A stretch of 55,727 nucleotides of DNA from Gemmatimonadota bacterium (GCA_002714465.1 PAXL01000057.1:58782-114508); one strand, 5' to 3'; numbered from the stretch's first letter, positions 26,702-35,487 are shown. The notes: generated from the sequence alone by a model not told the origin. Translations and numbers: made by a program.

Positions 26702-27700
26702 CTAGAATCTCGTAGGCTCATACTCCTCAAACGAAACTCTTACACCCAACTTCTCCCCTTCCTCCACAAGCGTCGCACAATGCCAATCGCTCATAGGTAT
26801 CCCTCGCTCGACGTTCTCCCGCTCCCATGCAATCTCGTTTCCACCGGCAAGCTCTGCTCGTTCCATACCTTCCACCGGATGCATCTTCCGTGCCATACCG
26901 ACAAAGTCATCCATCTCCGACTTCAGCTGATCGATCGGCATAAAGGCGTCCGTGTTTACGATCACGATGAATGCGCCCTGGTTGGTGTCCCAGTTCGATG
27001 AGCGGACCTCTTCAGTGTAAATGCCAGAGAAAACACCGCCAAGACTGCGGATCGCGGCACTTAGAGCCATCGCTTTAAAGACGCTGTTGGGGAAACTTTC
27101 CATCGTTTGGTCGCTGTAGCGCACGATGTCACCGCCCATATCCATAATAAGCGAAGGCTCTCTGCCAGCCGGGATCCCGATACTGATCGGCGATGAGTCG
27201 ATCACGTGTCCGATTGGATTCTCCGGGTTCAGGTATGTGCGATGGCCGGATACCGAGATGCCGATACAGTCGTTCTCGATAGCTAGACGCGTGTAATTCC
27301 CGGCAGAGCCATAGTGGTGATGATTCCGCGTCGTCAGCGCGGCTACACCCGTACGCTTCGCCTTCTCGATTGCAAGCAGCGTTCCCTGCCAGCACGGGAA
27401 GTATCCAAGCCCGCCATCGCCGTCCAGCACGACCGCGCTGTCGGCTTCATTCACGACACGCACAGCTGGCCGAGGATTCACCTGGCCTTTCGCGATCACA
27501 TCGAGGTAGTGTGGGATCTGCCCGGTACCGTGTGAATAGATGCACCGCTGATTGTTGCGAGTGAGGATTGTCGCCAGAAGTTCCGCATCCGCCTCGGCCA
27601 TGTTGGCGGCAAGAAACAGCTCTTCAACGAGGCCACGCAATGCGTCATAGGGAACGCGGATTGCGTGTTCCGGTGGATAGTTTCGCCGATCGAGTCTCAT
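26702..27700 (-). CDS. Malate/L-lactate dehydrogenase-type (Ldh2) NAD(P) oxidoreductase
   Basis: The 332-residue protein belongs to the Ldh2/YlbC/YiaK family, whose fold differs from ordinary lactate dehydrogenases. Seen are RCIYSHGTGQIPHYLDVI (family SHG), the catalytic-His region TTRNHHHYGSAGNYTRLA, SSPISIGIPAG and MDMGGDIVRYSD. Members reduce 2-keto acids such as oxaloacetate, ureidoglycolate or 2,3-diketogulonate, or oxidise sugar-derived acids. AGGAG lies four to five bases before the ATG. In this setting oxidation of a keto-deoxy acid or reduction of a diketo acid is plausible. Confidence 0.85.
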   Translation of the reverse strand: MRLDRRNYPPEHAIRVPYDALRGLVEELFLAANMAEADAELLATILTRNNQRCIYSHGTGQIPHYLDVIAKGQVNPRPAVRVVNEADSAVVLDGDGGLGYFPCWQGTLLAIEKAKRTGVAALTTRNHHHYGSAGNYTRLAIENDCIGISVSGHRTYLNPENPIGHVIDSSPISIGIPAGREPSLIMDMGGDIVRYSDQTMESFPNSVFKAMALSAAIRSLGGVFSGIYTEEVRSSNWDTNQGAFIVIVNTDAFMPIDQLKSEMDDFVGMARKMHPVEGMERAELAGGNEIAWERENVERGIPMSDWHCATLVEEGEKLGVRVSFEEYEPTRF

Positions 27701-27752
27701 ACGGCTCCTAGTCTCCCCTTACGATTCAAATCTTCGCCTCCATGGCAACAAT

Positions 27753-27941
27753 TCAGCCAATCGAGGAATCACAATAGATGATACCACCGAGGTAGGCTGG
27801 CAAACCGTGCAGCGCAGGATACAATTCCGGAACGTCAATCCGATCCATTTCCTCGTTCGTGTCGATATCTCGAACCACTATCGTCTTTCGGTAATAGTTC
27901 ACGTTCTTCGTTTCAACCAGCCACACAGATCCGCTACTCAC
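27753..27941 (-). pseudogene. Beta-propeller C-terminal fragment
   Basis: A 62-residue frame beginning at GTG reads SSGSVWLVETKNVNYYRK, then VRDIDTNEEMDRIDVPELYPALHGL and ends YLGGIIYCDSSIG. This is the look of the last blade or two of a bacterial beta-propeller (repeat xVWxVET, HDIDTGEE, HGLxxxDGxxYYCD). Nothing precedes it but frames with stops, and part of the missing upstream blade (ATEWCHSQD) is visible in another frame, which suggests a frameshifted relic. Within the 339 bases between the flanking genes nothing else was recognised. Confidence 0.38.
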
Positions 27942-28039
27942 AATCCTGAGAGTGACACCACTCAGTGGCCCTAGATTCCATCTGTGTTTTTCCTATTCGT
28001 CAGGCCAAATACAACGCAGGCGAGTGGCTGCTTTAGCCT

Positions 28040-28765
28040 CTAAGGTGCCGCTTCCACCCCCAACCGCACAAACGCCTCCGCTACTTGACTCTTCTTCATG
28101 TTCGCACAGATCTGTGCCTCTACTGCGCGGTACCGCCCAATAGTCTCATACCGTTCAGGCAGCTCGGGCTGCGATGCCAGAGCCCGGAGCGCCTCGGCTT
28201 TCCGTTCCCATACCGCCGTGATATCCACATACAGATTCGGCTTGTAACCCACAACGGGTCCGATCCCAGCGATCGGCTCGTAGCAGACGATCTCTGGAGC
28301 CGGACAGGGCGGATAGTCGGTCTTGATGCCAGGCCGGAAGCAGTAACGACTCGCCCAGATCACACCGTTCATCGCCTCGACATGGTCAGGATGCAAATAG
28401 TCGTTGATCCAGTGACACAACACAACATCTGGCTGAAAGGCACGGATCACTTCCAGGATTTGTGCGCGACGTTCTGGACCAACCAGAAGCGGACTGTCAT
28501 CGAAGTCCAGGCACTCTATCGGAGCGCCAAGAACGGCAGCCGCGGCTTCGATCTCTTCCCGTCTAATCTCTTTAACCTCTGCGACAGTAATCTCGCGATT
28601 CTCGTTCCATAAGAGAGGTGACTCACACTTCTCCCCATACGTGAGGTCATAGATCTTTACGTCACATCCTTCATCCACAAACCGGATGATCGCGCCACCC
28701 GAGCGAGAGCAAAAGTCGGCTGCGTGTGCGCTGAAGACCAGAACACGTCTATTTGATCGTATCAT
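28040..28765 (-). CDS. PIG-L-fold protein, 4-oxalomesaconate hydratase (GalB)-like
   Basis: The 241-residue Zn protein has the PIG-L fold, but instead of the deacetylase motif AHPDDE it has AHAADF (His14, Asp17). The deacetylase general-base Asp is Ala, while the zinc His and Asp remain. This variant, followed by SGGAIIRFVDEG, YGEKCESPLLW and REEIEAAAAVLG, resembles GalB of Pseudomonas, a PIG-L-type hydratase of the gallate pathway acting on 4-oxalomesaconate. The distal zinc His lies in YLHPDHVEAM. A hydratase or other lyase role therefore fits better than deacetylation. It is the first of the minus-strand genes here, divergent from the SDR at 29058. Confidence 0.75.
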   Translation of the reverse strand: MIRSNRRVLVFSAHAADFCSRSGGAIIRFVDEGCDVKIYDLTYGEKCESPLLWNENREITVAEVKEIRREEIEAAAAVLGAPIECLDFDDSPLLVGPERRAQILEVIRAFQPDVVLCHWINDYLHPDHVEAMNGVIWASRYCFRPGIKTDYPPCPAPEIVCYEPIAGIGPVVGYKPNLYVDITAVWERKAEALRALASQPELPERYETIGRYRAVEAQICANMKKSQVAEAFVRLGVEAAP

Positions 28766-29057
28766 GTTGACTCACGAGTTAGTTGGTTCCCGCGGATGAT
28801 TTGGACGTCAGAAGGATGGAGCGATGCCGTCCAAACGACAAGTCTATTCCAACCTTTCATCACGGAATCCAGAGGTTTGTCTTCGACCGGTCGTGTCCGA
28901 ACACGTGACAGATGAACCTAGTCCCCGACAGCAGACCCACCGGGTCCCCCTAGACCAATGCCGCCTCCCTTCATCCTCTCGCACCACTCCCTTCCTCACC
29001 TTATCATGGTTCTCTACCCGTGATAATCTGTGGTTCCAACGTATCTAGGAGGTCCCA

Positions 29058-29840
29058 TTGACTTGCTCCAAAACCCTCAAGGGAAAGAAAGCTTTCGTAA
29101 CCGGAGGCAAGCGCCGGATCGGCCGAGGCATCGCGCTCGCTCTTGCTGAAGCCGGATGCGATGTTGGCATCAACGATCTGACCCACGACCAGGATGGCGA
29201 CACCACGCTCTCACTCATCCGCGACATGGGACGAGAGGCCGAGCTCTTTGCCGGCGACATCTCCAGCAGTAAGGTTGTGAACAACATGTTCGACGACTTC
29301 CTGGCGCGATTCGGGCGCATCGATATCCTCGTCAACAACCCCTATGGTGGGACCGGCCAGCATTTCCTCCAGTTGACCGAGGAGAACTGGGACGCCAACC
29401 TCGACATCGGCCTGAAGGGATTCTACCTGTGCAGCCAGAGAACGGCTAGGGAAATGGTCAAGCAGGGGGGTGGTGGCACGATCTGCAGCACATCCTCAGT
29501 CCATGGGCACCGCGCGTGGAAGACCGACACTGCTTACGGGTGCGCCAAGGCCGGCGTCATCCGTCTAACCCAGAGCATGGCCGTCGATCTGGGCGAACAC
29601 GGCATCCGCTGCAACGCCGTACTTCCTGGTCACATGGATACCGACCACGAGTTCAACGCACCTCCCCCCCAGATCAGCAGCATCCAGAAAGACCTCCACG
29701 ACTCTGTCCCTCTTCGTCGTCGAGGTACACCTGAAGACATCGGGCGAGCCGTCGCATTTCTGTGTTCGCCAGCTGCCGGTTATATAACGGGTGTCGCTCT
29801 ACCTGTAGAGGGTGGACTATTATCTTGCTATAGCCGATAA
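29058..29840 (+). CDS. Short-chain dehydrogenase/reductase (SDR), TTG start
   Basis: The 260-residue classical SDR has TGGKRRIGRGIA as the cofactor loop, GDIS at the adenine end, NNPYGG (family NNAG), catalytic Ser in CSTSSVHG, and Tyr-x-x-x-Lys in TAYGCAKAG. GHMDTD follows as the active-site lid. The start codon is TTG with a perfect AGGAGG five bases upstream, so the choice is well supported. It is transcribed away from the GalB-like gene. The substrate is unknown; neighbours suggest a hydroxy acid or sugar lactone. Confidence 0.9.
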   Translation: MTCSKTLKGKKAFVTGGKRRIGRGIALALAEAGCDVGINDLTHDQDGDTTLSLIRDMGREAELFAGDISSSKVVNNMFDDFLARFGRIDILVNNPYGGTGQHFLQLTEENWDANLDIGLKGFYLCSQRTAREMVKQGGGGTICSTSSVHGHRAWKTDTAYGCAKAGVIRLTQSMAVDLGEHGIRCNAVLPGHMDTDHEFNAPPPQISSIQKDLHDSVPLRRRGTPEDIGRAVAFLCSPAAGYITGVALPVEGGLLSCYSR

Positions 29841-29997
29841 CGAACGAATTGGCCTATTGGGTGTCTCCAGTTTGCCATTTGACACTGCGTGTCACGAGCC
29901 CAGCCAAACACTCAACTGTTCCGCAAAATTGTCACGCCCATTTCGAGAAACAACTCCAGGTCTGCACCTAACCACACACCGATCCGTACACAAGAAC

Positions 29998-30022
29998 CCC
30001 TCTCCCGCTGAGCGGGAGAGGG
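29998..30022. repeat. Perfect 12-bp palindromic hairpin between convergent genes
   Basis: The arms ccctctcccgct and agcgggagaggg are exact reverse complements with a single central base. It lies between the convergent SDR and PhyH-Nudix genes. There is no T-run on either side, so a simple intrinsic terminator is not certain; a REP-like dispersed element or a bidirectional processing/termination stem is possible. Confidence 0.6.
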
Positions 30023-30112
30023 TGAAATGTCGACCACCCGAATAGTCACGAACGACGTTTCGGATCAGCACCACCACTTGGACACTCCTGTGTCCTCCTA
30101 TTTGACCTCCTT

Positions 30113-31282
30113 CTACTCGAACTGACTCTTCCTCTGCCCGATCGCTTTCCCCATCCCTCGAATCAGATCGGATCTTTCCCATTCCTGAACACCTGAAGCA
30201 GTCCCGAGGGCGTCAACCATCGCATCTCCAGTGAGCCAATCGATATTCTTGGTCTCGATCGCACCGCCATCGAATTGGTCGTCCACGAATCCATAGAGTC
30301 GGCATGCCCCGGAGTCTTCCTCTACGTCACCGATGTAAGTCATCCACGGAATCTCGATTCCGATCTGTTCCTTCACCAGACCTTGAAGTGAGCCAATCCG
30401 CGCACCCACATCCCACCCGACATCTTCCTCTTCCCATCCTTCGCCACCGGGCAAAGCAGTTCCGTCCTGACCGTTGACAACCATGTATCGAGACTCTCCT
30501 GACGATCCATCTTCGATTAGCAGACGTGTAGATTGGATCGGCTGGTCGATCGGGCGCGGAATCAACCGCTGCCCGCCATCGCTCATAGCCTCGACCGCCC
30601 GACTCGTATAGGGATAGTAGCCTGCAGCGGGGGGCGCACTGACTCCGCAGTATTTGTTGAAGATCCCGACCCGGTCTTCCGACCCCGTCCCTGCCGGCGC
30701 CTTGTGCCACGTATGCCCGTGCATCAGCAGCACATCCCCCGCCTGAAGCTCGGGATCCACGAACTCGGCCAGCTGCTTGGCGTCAGGCCGCGGCACGTCC
30801 CAGATCCGGGCATCACGATCGATCACATCTGAAAGCAGGTGCGACCCAGGAGACACGAGCAGCGGACCATAGTCGTCGTTGAAGTCCGTCAGCGGGATGA
30901 TCGTGAACAGCCAGTTCATCGACGACCCGACCGGGCGCCAACGCTTGTAGTCACTATGCGCTCCTGATCCCTTGTCCCCCGGCGACCGGAGATACGCCAC
31001 ATAGGCCGTCAGATGCGCTGGTTCGCCCAACAAAATTTCAACTGCCTCAACCACTGTCGGATGCTCTGCGATCGGCGCGAACCCTGGCTCCGCAAGACTG
31101 TTCCCACTGATCGTGTACTTCCCGGGCGTCGGATACTTCAGCGCGGCCGGGTAGCTCAATTGACCGAGGTTGGCTTGGATTTTCTTCCTAAGCTCGTCCG
31201 TTTCAGACTTCGACAGCACCCCACGCAGACTCGCATATCCGTCTTTCTTGTATCCCTCGATCTGCTGCGCCGTCAACCCCAT
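30113..31282 (-). CDS. PhyH oxygenase fused to a degenerate Nudix-like domain
   Basis: This 389-residue protein has a PhyH domain in residues 1-245: DGYASLRGVL, His109-Ser-Asp111 (GAHSDYKRW), VSPGSHLL, distal His in MHGHTWHKAP (188-193) and Arg204. Residues 252-355 look like a Nudix fold: STRLLIEDG, the LPGG turn (277-280), a helix LQGLVKEQIGIEI where REL-x-EE-x-G is expected, then MTYIGDV, CRLYGFVDD and ETKNIDWL. The Nudix box keeps one Glu of four key residues and an insertion separates GG from the helix, so hydrolase activity is probably lost. The start is typical (MGLTAQQIEGYKKDG). I know of no common PhyH-Nudix fusion. Confidence 0.75.
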   Translation of the reverse strand: MGLTAQQIEGYKKDGYASLRGVLSKSETDELRKKIQANLGQLSYPAALKYPTPGKYTISGNSLAEPGFAPIAEHPTVVEAVEILLGEPAHLTAYVAYLRSPGDKGSGAHSDYKRWRPVGSSMNWLFTIIPLTDFNDDYGPLLVSPGSHLLSDVIDRDARIWDVPRPDAKQLAEFVDPELQAGDVLLMHGHTWHKAPAGTGSEDRVGIFNKYCGVSAPPAAGYYPYTSRAVEAMSDGGQRLIPRPIDQPIQSTRLLIEDGSSGESRYMVVNGQDGTALPGGEGWEEEDVGWDVGARIGSLQGLVKEQIGIEIPWMTYIGDVEEDSGACRLYGFVDDQFDGGAIETKNIDWLTGDAMVDALGTASGVQEWERSDLIRGMGKAIGQRKSQFE

Positions 31283-31402
31283 CTCCGAAACACTCTCTTT
31301 CCTTTCTACCTTCTACCTTTGCTGTTCCAGGCGTCTTCTTAGCTTTGACACCTGCTTACCTCCTCGAGGCGCAATAGCGCGCATGGAAACATTTAACCCT
31401 GC

Positions 31403-32173
31403 TCAGCCTCTCCCGATATACGGCATCGTCGTCGCCATGATCGTCATGAACTGAATGTTTGTATCGAGTGGCAGGCTCGACATGTGAACGATAGTATTCG
31501 CCACATCCTGCGTATCCATCTGCGCTTCAGGCTCTGTTACCCCCCAGGCTTGAGGCATTCCTACCGAAGTCCGTTCAGTCCGCTCAACCTTTGCGTTTCC
31601 AATGTCGATCTGTCCGACCGCGATGTTGTATTTTCGCCCGTCGAGCGACGCCGCTCGTGTCAGTCCCGTGACTGCGTGCTTGGTCGCCGTATACGGCGCA
31701 GAATTGACGCGCGGCACCTGCGCAGACACGGACCCGTTATTGATGATCCGACCACCCTGAGGGGCCTGGTCCTTCATCACGCGGAAAGCCGCCCTCAGAC
31801 AAAGGAACGAACCGGTCAGGTTGATGCTCACCACCGTGTTCCAATCCTCGTCCGTTAAGTCTTCAAGCTCCTTCCGAGGCGACCCAACACCTGCATTGTT
31901 GAATAACAAGTCCAGCCGGCCGAACGTGTCGACCGTCTCCCCAATCAGGGCATCAACAGAGGCCGGATCGCTCACATCCGTCTGGACGGCAAGCCCCTTT
32001 CCGCCGACGGATTCAATCTCCAACACGGTTTCAGTCAACGGGTCCGGTCTACGGCCGGCCACAGCGACCTTCCACCCGTCTTTCGCCAAGGCGAGAGCTG
32101 ACAGCTTACCGATACCCGAACCGGCTCCTGTTACAATTGCGATCTTGTCGGCCATGTCGATCTGAGTCCTCAT
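31403..32173 (-). CDS. Short-chain dehydrogenase/reductase (SDR)
   Basis: The 256-residue classical SDR has [14 protein letters not shown], the Arg-containing second strand VAVAGRRPD that favours [12 protein letters not shown], catalytic Ser in NNGSVSAQ and Tyr-x-x-x-Lys in APYTATKHA. The C-terminal [26 protein letters not shown] is unusual in lacking the common GG-x-x. It starts 10 bases after the PhyH stop (32184), so both are co-transcribed; the ATG at 32155 is an alternative start. Substrate unknown. Confidence 0.88.
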   Translation of the reverse strand: MRTQIDMADKIAIVTGAGSGIGKLSALALAKDGWKVAVAGRRPDPLTETVLEIESVGGKGLAVQTDVSDPASVDALIGETVDTFGRLDLLFNNAGVGSPRKELEDLTDEDWNTVVSINLTGSFLCLRAAFRVMKDQAPQGGRIINNGSVSAQVPRVNSAPYTATKHAVTGLTRAASLDGRKYNIAVGQIDIGNAKVERTERTSVGMPQAWGVTEPEAQMDTQDVANTIVHMSSLPLDTNIQFMTIMATTMPYIGRG

Positions 32174-32183
32174 TTTCTTGGGC

Positions 32184-32990
32184 TTACCGCCCCATGGATT
32201 CACGTTTCTCGAACAGCGATGGGAAGAACCGATGAGGATCCGATGGATCAAGCAACAGGATCCTCTGTCGTTCGTTCAGCTCGACAGATTCCGGATGGCT
32301 CACACGATTCGGACGCCACGCCATCTGCGCGAGACAATACTTGTAGAGTAGCGTCCTTCGCCGGTGTGGCGCGAGCCAGTCCGCCGTCCCGTGGGTCAGC
32401 GCTTCCGAGAACAGAACGGCTGACCCAGCGGGTGCCTCGGGTATCACGACCTGCGGCGCGTCCTCGCCCGCGTCCTGAATCGACTGTGGCACACGGTAGT
32501 TCGTCTTGTGGCTCCCGGGAATGCAACAGAACCCACCCTTTCCCGGTCCAGCATCGGTCAGACTCCAAGATACGACCACAAAGCCCTGAATCATCTCCCA
32601 GTCGGGTGAATAGTATCGTTCGCCCTGCGGTACGCCGGCATATGGCGAGGAGGCGCCATAGTCCGAATGCAGACGCCCTCTCTCCATGCCGGCGCTCATA
32701 CTCATACCATAGATGCGATCCAACCTAAAGCAGTCCCCGAGCCGAAGCCGCAGAGCCGGCATGATCTTCGAATGGTCGAGCAGATCGCAGAACGGCTTCC
32801 CCCAGTCCAGAAAGCCCGCTCCATCTGGAGCACTTCCGAACCTCTTCCCATCCTTAGGAAGCCCTCGCTCATCTAGGAGTGCGTTCAGCTCCGATACTTC
32901 CGTGTCGCTCAACGCATTCTCAATCACCAAATACCCTTGAAGATCGAACAGATACTGCATCATCTCCAATTCTTCATCTGCAACTACCAT
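32184..32990 (-). CDS. PhyH-family Fe(II)/2-oxoglutarate oxygenase F
   Basis: The 268-residue oxygenase has [13 protein letters not shown] at its N terminus, iron ligands His108-Ser-Asp110 (RLHSDYG), [13 protein letters not shown], distal His in [11 protein letters not shown] and RRTLLYKY for 2-oxoglutarate. It is the nearest relative in the window to the oxygenase at 2854-3663 and is the reference that reveals the lost His there. The start is the ATG at 32990, with GAGG six bases upstream; an ATG two codons earlier lacks a ribosome site. It is followed by a co-directed SDR. Confidence 0.87.
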   Translation of the reverse strand: MVVADEELEMMQYLFDLQGYLVIENALSDTEVSELNALLDERGLPKDGKRFGSAPDGAGFLDWGKPFCDLLDHSKIMPALRLRLGDCFRLDRIYGMSMSAGMERGRLHSDYGASSPYAGVPQGERYYSPDWEMIQGFVVVSWSLTDAGPGKGGFCCIPGSHKTNYRVPQSIQDAGEDAPQVVIPEAPAGSAVLFSEALTHGTADWLAPHRRRTLLYKYCLAQMAWRPNRVSHPESVELNERQRILLLDPSDPHRFFPSLFEKRESMGR

Positions 32991-33350
32991 ATGCATCCTC
33001 GAAGGTTTGTTTATCCCGTCTCAACGGAAGAGGATAGTAGTCCTCCCATCTACGACCCGATTCCCTTTACGGCATCCGTTAAGGCATCGCGTGTTTCGAC
33101 GCGAAGTCCGGATGTCAGGATTCTTGCAAATAGCTGATATGGAAGGTGCCTGATGACTTCATTCTCGGCGGAGCCCGTTTGTTCGTGGTTTCGAGCTTGG
33201 ACCACAGGGGAAGCCAACCAGTCAAGCCGGTGAGATAGGCGGAATCACGCACGATTCGACCGGGGAGGTAAACTCCCCGAGAACAGGGTTTAAAAGAAAG
33301 AGCCCAGCAATGGCCTATTGCCTGACTCGGACCCAAACCTCGTGCATGGA
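32991..33350. other. Intergenic stretch with a GC hairpin, no gene seen
   Basis: The 360 bases between the UxuA-like stop and the PhyH start contain no supported gene. A hairpin cggggag / ctccccg with a five-base loop lies at 33261-33279, about 70 bases past the UxuA-like stop. No T-run follows on the minus strand, so its role as a terminator is weakly supported. Confidence 0.5.
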
Positions 33351-34361
33351 TTACGTGGCGTCCACCGACTGCATCGCCGCGTGGATGTAGCCATAGGTGT
33401 AGGCGAACCCAACCTCACGTGCGGCCGGACCGGACAGTTTTGGCACGTGATCCGGCATGATCATGTATTCGTATCCTACCTCTTTATATACTCTCAAGGC
33501 CCTGAGCATGTCGATATCGCCCTCATCCGGCAACACTTCCACAAAGTTATTCAGCCTCCCCTTGATATTCCGGAAGTGGACATTGAAGATCTTTTTTCGC
33601 TCGCCAAAGTAGCGGATCACGTCGAAAATTTCCTCAGCGGGATTCTCCAGAGCCTCGGACATGCACCCCTGGCAAAAGTTCAACCCGTTGTAAGGGCTGT
33701 CCACTAGCTCGATGAACTTCTTGAATCCGTCGGGCATCCCGAGAGGCCTCGCGACGCCCCGATACACGCTTCCATACCCGATGCCAGGGTCTGAGGGATG
33801 GCACGCCATCTGGACCTTGTATTCCTCCGCCACGGGAATCACACGCTTGAGCCAGTACTCAATCCGCTGCCACATCGTGTCTTCGTCCGCCGCCCCACCC
33901 TCGAACTCTCCTGTGCTCTGGTCGAGCTCGTCGAACTTGAATGTCGACAGCGTCGCTCCGCCACGGCCGGCCACCGACGGTGTTCTCAAGTGCCCGAGAA
34001 TCGTGATGTTGTAATTCAGCCCGCGCAGTCCGGCTTCGCCAGCCATTCGGATCACCTCACAGGCCTGATCGATCTGCCGATCCCGCTCCTCGCTCTCCCC
34101 CAGAAAGATCACACCCGCCGAATTCGGCTGCCCTTCCCGAGCAGTCTGATCGTTTACCGCCGGTCTTCCTCGTAACGGAAGATGCATCATCTCGAGGCTG
34201 ATCCCGAACCTGGCAAACCGCTCCCGCTGCTGCACAATCGTGTCGGTCGACCAATCCGTCCACGGCTCCGACGGTGTATGGTCTACATTGTTTACGCCGA
34301 GCTGCGAAAGCACCTCGAGCTGCGTGTCGTCATCAAACCGTCCTTGGGTACCGATATACAT
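33351..34361 (-). CDS. UxuA-like mannonate/sugar-acid dehydratase, paralogue 3
   Basis: The 336-residue TIM-barrel protein of the UxuA group is the most divergent of the three. The metal motif is CHPSDPG rather than HPDDPP; the Cys strand is LNFCQGCMSEA, followed by VHFRNIKG, LPDEGDIDM and MPDHVPKL. The metal-binding Cys, His, Asp and His are all in place, so it should be catalytic. An ATG with AGGG about twelve bases upstream is the only reasonable start. An HpcH-type aldolase homologue ends 91 bases before it on the same strand, a pairing that fits dehydration followed by aldol cleavage. Confidence 0.85.
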   Translation of the reverse strand: MYIGTQGRFDDDTQLEVLSQLGVNNVDHTPSEPWTDWSTDTIVQQRERFARFGISLEMMHLPLRGRPAVNDQTAREGQPNSAGVIFLGESEERDRQIDQACEVIRMAGEAGLRGLNYNITILGHLRTPSVAGRGGATLSTFKFDELDQSTGEFEGGAADEDTMWQRIEYWLKRVIPVAEEYKVQMACHPSDPGIGYGSVYRGVARPLGMPDGFKKFIELVDSPYNGLNFCQGCMSEALENPAEEIFDVIRYFGERKKIFNVHFRNIKGRLNNFVEVLPDEGDIDMLRALRVYKEVGYEYMIMPDHVPKLSGPAAREVGFAYTYGYIHAAMQSVDAT

Positions 34362-34452
34362 AGGTTGAGCTATCCCTGTCCGTTTAACTGTTTATAAGCG
34401 TGGGACGTGGGGCACGGCCCCCTTGCCTTTTTCATTTACAACTGGCACTTGC

Positions 34453-35238
34453 CTATCCTTCCACCGCTTTCCGTAGCTCCTCTCCATTCCCCTTCCACCA
34501 TCCGTACAGCACCGAGATATCCACACCCATGTTGAAGTGCCGGACGCCCATATCCAGATACTCCTTCGCCTCGTCGGGTGAGCCGATCTCCGCCCGGGGC
34601 TGGACGCCCATGCTGAGCGCGGTCTTGAATACCTCTTGCTTCGCGTCGAACACCTTCGGATCGTTGCGTTTACCCGCGAGCCCCATGCTCATAGAGTAAT
34701 CCGACGGTCCCCACTGGATCATGTCCACGCCCTTAACGGACAGAATATCTTCTAGGTTTTCGACAGCCTCCTTCTTCTCAATCATCAGCGCGACCACGGT
34801 ATTCCGCATCGTCTCGACATAATCCGGACCGCCACCGTATCCCATATACGTATTCCTTCGGGTATAGACGCTGTAGAGTCCGCCATCTTCAGGCGTGTCC
34901 GGGTTCGTGATTCGAACACATGTGTCTGCATCTTCGCCAGTTCGACAGTCCGTGAACAGGATGCTTCCGAACCCGGAACCCAGAGCTCTCTGAGCCAAGT
35001 AGTGCTGATGACTCTTGTCGATCTTGAACATCATACCCATGCCGTACAACTCTGCTGCGCGACACATGTTGTCCAGATCGTGCATATCGAAAGTGCCGTA
35101 TTCGCCCACATACTCAACGTAGTCATATACCCCTGTGTGACCGATGGCCTCGATAATAGCCGGCCAGTGAGAGTGAATCCGTGTCCCAATCGTAGGCTCT
35201 CCAGCGTTCAACTTCTCGCGCATAATGTTGGGTTTCAT
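34453..35238 (-). CDS. HpcH/HpaI aldolase homologue with altered active-site residues
   Basis: The 261-residue barrel of the HpcH/HpaI family contains class II pyruvate aldolases such as 2-dehydro-3-deoxyglucarate aldolase. The metal ligands are kept: Glu154 (MIEKKEAV) and Asp180 (WGPSDYSMSMG). The usual DxEH segment is VGEYG here, so the catalytic His is Tyr47, and the substrate Arg is Lys72 (MMFKIDKS). AGGAG lies six bases before the ATG. Two tight hairpins sit in the leader (35266-35303). It is probably co-transcribed with the UxuA-like gene. Either a different chemistry or a subfamily with shifted residues is possible. Confidence 0.8.
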   Translation of the reverse strand: MKPNIMREKLNAGEPTIGTRIHSHWPAIIEAIGHTGVYDYVEYVGEYGTFDMHDLDNMCRAAELYGMGMMFKIDKSHQHYLAQRALGSGFGSILFTDCRTGEDADTCVRITNPDTPEDGGLYSVYTRRNTYMGYGGGPDYVETMRNTVVALMIEKKEAVENLEDILSVKGVDMIQWGPSDYSMSMGLAGKRNDPKVFDAKQEVFKTALSMGVQPRAEIGSPDEAKEYLDMGVRHFNMGVDISVLYGWWKGNGEELRKAVEG

Positions 35239-35265
35239 CTTAAACTCCTGGGTGGTCTTTACCTC

Positions 35266-35303
35266 CGACCCGTTGGGGGTCGAGAGCCTTTACCGCAAAG
35301 GCT
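35266..35303 (-). promoter_or_regulatory. Two tandem stem-loops in the leader of the aldolase-like gene
   Basis: Two perfect inverted repeats lie next to each other just upstream of the ribosome site of the gene starting at 35238: cgaccc/gggtcg with a five-base loop (35266-35282) and agccttt/aaaggct with a five-base loop (35285-35303). In the mRNA they would form consecutive hairpins about 30 to 65 bases before the start codon. A regulatory or stabilising leader is possible; no known riboswitch class was recognised. Confidence 0.4.
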
Positions 35304-35487
35304 GCTCGGACAAAATAGCAAGATCGACTCACAGTCCAAGTCGTAACGCAAGGGCTGTAGTCACCAGATCCCGTCTTTTTCCTTACTCACCGATTGCCGA
35401 TTCCAGACTGCGCCTCCCGATTCCCCCTTTCCTCTTCCCCACTTCCTTCATTAAATTTCTCCCCTCACTCACTCACGGAGACTATCT

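Noticed and set aside
29998..30022. The palindrome as the end of an insertion sequence
   Set aside because: No transposase frame, matching second end or target-site duplication was found nearby.
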